Shown here in pieces: positions 60,827-64,000 of a stretch of 64,000 nt of DNA. A model generated the notes under the pieces. It searched no databases. It saw only the letters and a list, made by a program, of their open reading frames with translations, and was not told the origin of the DNA. The number at the start of each line of letters is the position of its first letter. Within the stretch, counting starts at the first letter, position 1. A program made the position numbers and the translations under genes. This stretch comes from Trifolium pratense (lineage: Eukaryota > Streptophyta > Magnoliopsida > Fabales > Fabaceae), in NCBI RefSeq assembly GCF_020283565.1, contig NC_060064.1, positions 22,216,337 to 22,280,336 of the forward strand, read 5' to 3'.

Positions 60827-61276
60827 ATGTGTTGTTTCTCTTCACAACATGACACTCTTTATGCTCCTCTCTCCAAGAGACACCACTGTAGGCACCTTAG
60901 GTTGAGCCACCTCAAAAGGTACACTTCTACTCTTTTTATCGTAAAAAATCGAACTCAGTATCTCAGAATTTACAACACTCGTCTATAATATATACTTTTT
61001 TTTTATTTTTGTAACATTAAGATAACATGTATATATGATTGGTGATGTAGAAGGAGAACACAATTGAAAGAAGCAAAACAAAGAAAAAAGATGATTGAGG
61101 TGAAAGAAGAGATTAAGATGAAAAACTTGAAATTGTATATGGAGAATCAAACCATCATAGAAGAGAATGAGAAGTTGAGGAAACAAGCTATGCTTCTTCA
61201 CAAAGAGAATCAAGACCTTATGTCTCAGCTCCAAATGAAGCTTTCAGAACAAAATATTAATACCAATAATAATTAA
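60827..61276 (+). CDS. ZPR: LITTLE ZIPPER (ZPR1/ZPR2-like) leucine-zipper microprotein
   Basis: Two exons, 60827-60918 and 61051-61276 (donor AAAAG|GTACAC, acceptor GATGTAG), encode about 105 residues. The N-terminus MCCFSSQHDTLYAPLSKRHH is followed by a basic region and a leucine zipper: NLKLYMENQTIIEENEKLRK, then QAMLLHKENQDLMSQLQMKL. LITTLE ZIPPER proteins lack a DNA-binding domain. They pair with class III HD-ZIP factors (REV, PHB, PHV) through the zipper and block them, acting in leaf polarity and shoot meristem control; they are induced by those same factors in a feedback loop. The N-terminal extension before the zipper fits the ZPR1/ZPR2 group better than the shorter ZPR3/4. A SINE-like fragment (AATCGAACTCAGTATCTCAG, near 60948) sits in the intron. 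No defects seen. Confidence 0.93.
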
Positions 61277-62302
61277 CTAGCTATTGGCTAATTAATATTT
61301 CTTATATTTTATATAGGTTTGATTATTTTGTGTCAAATCATCCTTAATTAAGATATGTTAGCCTTGAATCTTAACTTTTCTTTTATCTTCAAATTTGCTT
61401 CTTAGTTTTTTAAATTAATTAATTTTCTAGCAATAAGTTTAGAGTGATATAATAAAGATGAATAGGTAATGTGCCAATTATATTGTAACCATTATTACAT
61501 AGAATATAATATTGTGCAATATTGCTATATTGGGTCAAATGTTTGACTTCATGATGGTATATGTTTAGAGAAGGGAAAACAAAATAGCCAAAAATGTCTT
61601 GGTTTTCCCCTCTTATATGAGTGTAATTGTATTAAAGTCATGCAAGTAGTTAATTAAATTGAAAGGGAAATTTTCATTTGTATTTGGATACTTTTATAAA
61701 ATTGAAAAATGTTTTTTATTGAATTCAGTCATGACCTTTTTCAATTGAATAACAGAATAAGCATATCATGTAATATAATAATAACACTTAATAGTTAAGT
61801 ACAATATTTGACTGCTTAACCAGTAATTATAGATTGTCATTGGCTATACAAGGGTAATCATCCATTATCCAAATAAAAGCTTGTTTTTAAGGAATTATTA
61901 TTATCCAATCCAATATAAAGCTAAAGTGTGAGATGTGGAGTTATCATATCAATTTCTATCCAACTTTAATTTTAAGAAGAACCACTAAAATTTAAGCATT
62001 CTTTATTTCTCATGATTTGAGAAAATATTGTTTGTTTTACTTCTTTTTTTACTTTTAATTAAATTTTAAAAAATTGTTATAATGTGTTTTTGTATGATTT
62101 CTTGTACAAATATTAAAAATAGTAAATAAAATAAAAGTAATAGATCAGTAATTTCTCACCACCTTTAATATTGCTTTCAATTTATTTGGATTTTTTGTTG
62201 ATGGTTGATAAATTTCGGGGCCGACCGGACACTCGGTCTAAAGTAAAAAAGATTTAGTGAGGCCTTAAAAAAACACAAAACTTATAAAAATAATCAAAGG
62301 TC
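61277..62302. other. ZPR 3' flank and intergenic DNA
   Basis: AT-rich DNA with no supported gene. A short GGGGCCGACCGGACACTCGG stretch near 62218 has no partner. Confidence 0.4.
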
Positions 62303-62722
62303 AAATGTATTCAGAAGTCCTTTAAGTTTCACGTTTGTAATAGTTGAGTCTTTTTAAGTTTTTCAAGTAACAAACAAGTATTGTCAAAAAAAAAAGTAAC
62401 AAACAAGTAATTTAAGTTTCTAACTCTTTGCACCATTGTCCTTTCAGTTATTTTACGTTTACAAAAACGTTGACGTGACCGTTAATTCTGATGTTAACTA
62501 AGATGAATTTGAGGCTCAATATGATGTGAACCATGAGCCTTAGATAGTCGAGGCTCACCCGACTGGCAGAGAAGAGTTGGAAGAAGGTTAACGGTGCAAC
62601 AAGTTAGAAACCTAAAGGACTGATTTGTTAGCTAAAAACCTTAAAAACTCATTTGTTACCTAAAAAACTTAAAAGACTTAACTATTACAAATGCGGAACT
62701 TAAAGGACTCTTGGATGCATTT
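62303..62722. mobile_element. MITE with long inverted termini
   Basis: Left end AAATGTATTCAGAAGTCCTT and right end GGACTCTTGGATGCATTT are inverted. Pairing continues inward (TTTAAGTTTCACGTTTGTAA versus ATTACAAATGCGGAACTTAA). A second inner pair is AACAAACAAG / TTTGTTACC. 420 bp, no coding capacity. Confidence 0.8.
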
Positions 62723-62999
62723 CATCTAATTTAAAATGTCAAGTTTTGCATCGTCCATGAATTGAACCTTAGTTTAGAAGAATATGAGACTCATATTCTG
62801 ATCATCTTAATTTATATTTGCCGAACACTTCTAATACCTCACCACACCGATTTCGCAGCTCGACTTTCTTCGCAGCTTTCGAGCCTTATCTTGTCTTGCT
62901 CTTCTTTAAAGAAATTGCTTGAACGACTTCCAAAGAAAATCTGACCGCAACGGCTAAGCTTAACAAATATCTATAAAAATTTATCATTTTATATAGTTA

Positions 63000-63160
63000 G
63001 GCTTTAATACAGTTTTGGCCCTCCAAGTTTCATAATTGCTTGATTTTGGACCCCACATTTCAATTGCTTGATTTTAACCCCTAAGTTTCACAATTGCTCG
63101 ATTTTAGCCCTCTATTTTTCAATTGTTCGATTTTGGCCCCCAAGTTTACCCCTTTTGCAT
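63000..63160. repeat. Short tandem repeat (about 34-bp units) at a dispersed repeat end
   Basis: After GGCTTTAATACAGTTTTGGC come four imperfect units of the form CCCCAAGTTTCACAATTGCT followed by TGATTTT(GG). The start GGCTTTAATACA resembles a common plant repeat end; no partner end was found. Confidence 0.7.
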
Positions 63161-63734
63161 TTGCTAGCTCCCGTTGAATTTTTTGACTAAAAATTGGTTA
63201 TGTGACTTTTTAAAAAAATTAATTTTATATGCGTTTGGCATCTATATTTATGATAATGTGTCCTGTTTTTCTATAGAAATTTAAAGGACAACAATAAAAA
63301 CTATGTAAACCAAATGAGCATAAATGTTAGGGAGGAAATTTCCTTCCCCCAATATGATTTTTTTTTTTTGGTTACTCCCCCCAATATGATTTGAATGTAC
63401 ACATTAAACTATACAGATTTTGTGTTGCTTTTCACATTCATTCAGTAGAGGCTTCAAAATACCCTTTTGTATCCATTCTCTTGGGGTAGATTCCTTTGAA
63501 AAGACGCTTCTTGTCCAAGTCTTGGATTAGGCTAGGAGATTAGAGTCGAAAGTATACTTTCAAACAAAATATGCCTACCGAAAATTCACTTTTAGAAAAG
63601 TGTAGTTTTTTAGAAAAGTAGGGTAAACAGTAGCTTCAGATGTTTATACAAGGATTTGGATACAAAAAGTGTTAGTGCTGTAGGCTTAATCAAAAATACA
63701 TACAATGCCCAATATCATAAATAACTAGCAGTGC
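63161..63734. other. Intergenic, no gene
   Basis: AT-rich DNA with short T runs; nothing recognised. The last 100 bases of the window (63896-64000) are likewise unassigned. Confidence 0.4.
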
Positions 63735-63895
63735 TCTTCAATTCAATTAGAACGGTAAAACCTCATGCACTAAAACAACCACAGTTCGATTCCCCGCAAC
63801 TGCAATCGAGAGAGGGCTGGAAGCACTTGATACCAGAACTGACCCCTGAACTAGATTAGGCGGTTCGGTTAACCGAATACTGGTGGTGGAAAAAA
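63735..63895 (+). repeat. tRNA-related SINE or LINE tail with A run
   Basis: Contains B-box-like CACAGTTCGATTCCCCGCAA, then GAGAGAGGGCTGGAAGCACT and TGATACCAGAACTGACCCCT, and ends in GGTGGTGG plus an A run. I associate this tail with a repeat family frequent in legume genomes. Confidence 0.6.
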
Positions 63896-64000
63896 AAAAG
63901 ACAAAAAACAAACATGGTTGTCTTAAAAATTATGGAAAATGTAGATTCTGGTTTTGCCTTCACCATGTTTTTTCGGGGCGTTAAGAATTTGTAACATAAT

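Overview
The window is nuclear DNA of a flowering plant, most probably a dicot and quite likely a legume. It has GT-AG intron genes, AT-rich intergenic DNA, Helitrons, hAT elements, Stowaway MITEs, copia/gypsy/TRIM/LINE remnants and tRNA-derived SINEs. The legume placement is inferred from repeat types that I associate with legume genomes; I could not search a database.

Five protein genes are well supported. (1) Minus strand, 4482 down to the left edge: the N-terminal half of the meiotic DNA helicase MER3/HFM1 (RCK in Arabidopsis), 16 exons resolved, C-terminus outside the window. (2) Plus strand, 23873-25135: an intronless fasciclin-like arabinogalactan protein close to Arabidopsis FLA8/FLA10. 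(3) Plus, 29572-36158: a 7-exon Vms1/ANKZF1-type peptidyl-tRNA cleaving factor of ribosome quality control. (4) Plus, 40193-51037: a 13-exon FHA-domain/coiled-coil protein whose large introns are loaded with transposons. (5) Plus, 60827-61276: a two-exon LITTLE ZIPPER (ZPR) peptide, a negative regulator of class III HD-ZIP factors. A tRNA-Val(AAC) lies at 7269-7342. Two further minus-strand open segments (7593-8067 and 54847-55005) look like parts of genes or broken genes that I do not recognise.

Layout: 0-5.6 kb MER3 and its leader; 5.6-12 kb sparse intergenic DNA with the tRNA; 12.4-15.2 kb a Helitron and tandem-repeat complex; 16.1-22.9 kb a hAT element followed by a complete-ended but coding-dead copia retrotransposon; 23-25 kb a Stowaway MITE and FLA; 26-28.7 kb Helitrons and LTR debris; 29.5-36 kb the Vms1 gene; 36.4-40 kb MITE, hAT, gypsy and SINE insertions; 40-51 kb the FHA gene; 51-60.8 kb intergenic DNA with LINE and MITE remnants; then ZPR and repeats to the right edge.

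The genes do not form a pathway: they are unrelated housekeeping, meiotic, cell-wall and developmental genes separated by transposons. The most notable non-gene structures are a copia element with nearly identical LTRs around a decayed interior, a trimeric higher-order repeat array ending at a Helitron hairpin, a 40-bp duplication that starts exactly at that Helitron terminus, a three-copy MITE family with nested palindromic ends, and an element with dense subterminal CGAGT motifs present as one full and one truncated copy.
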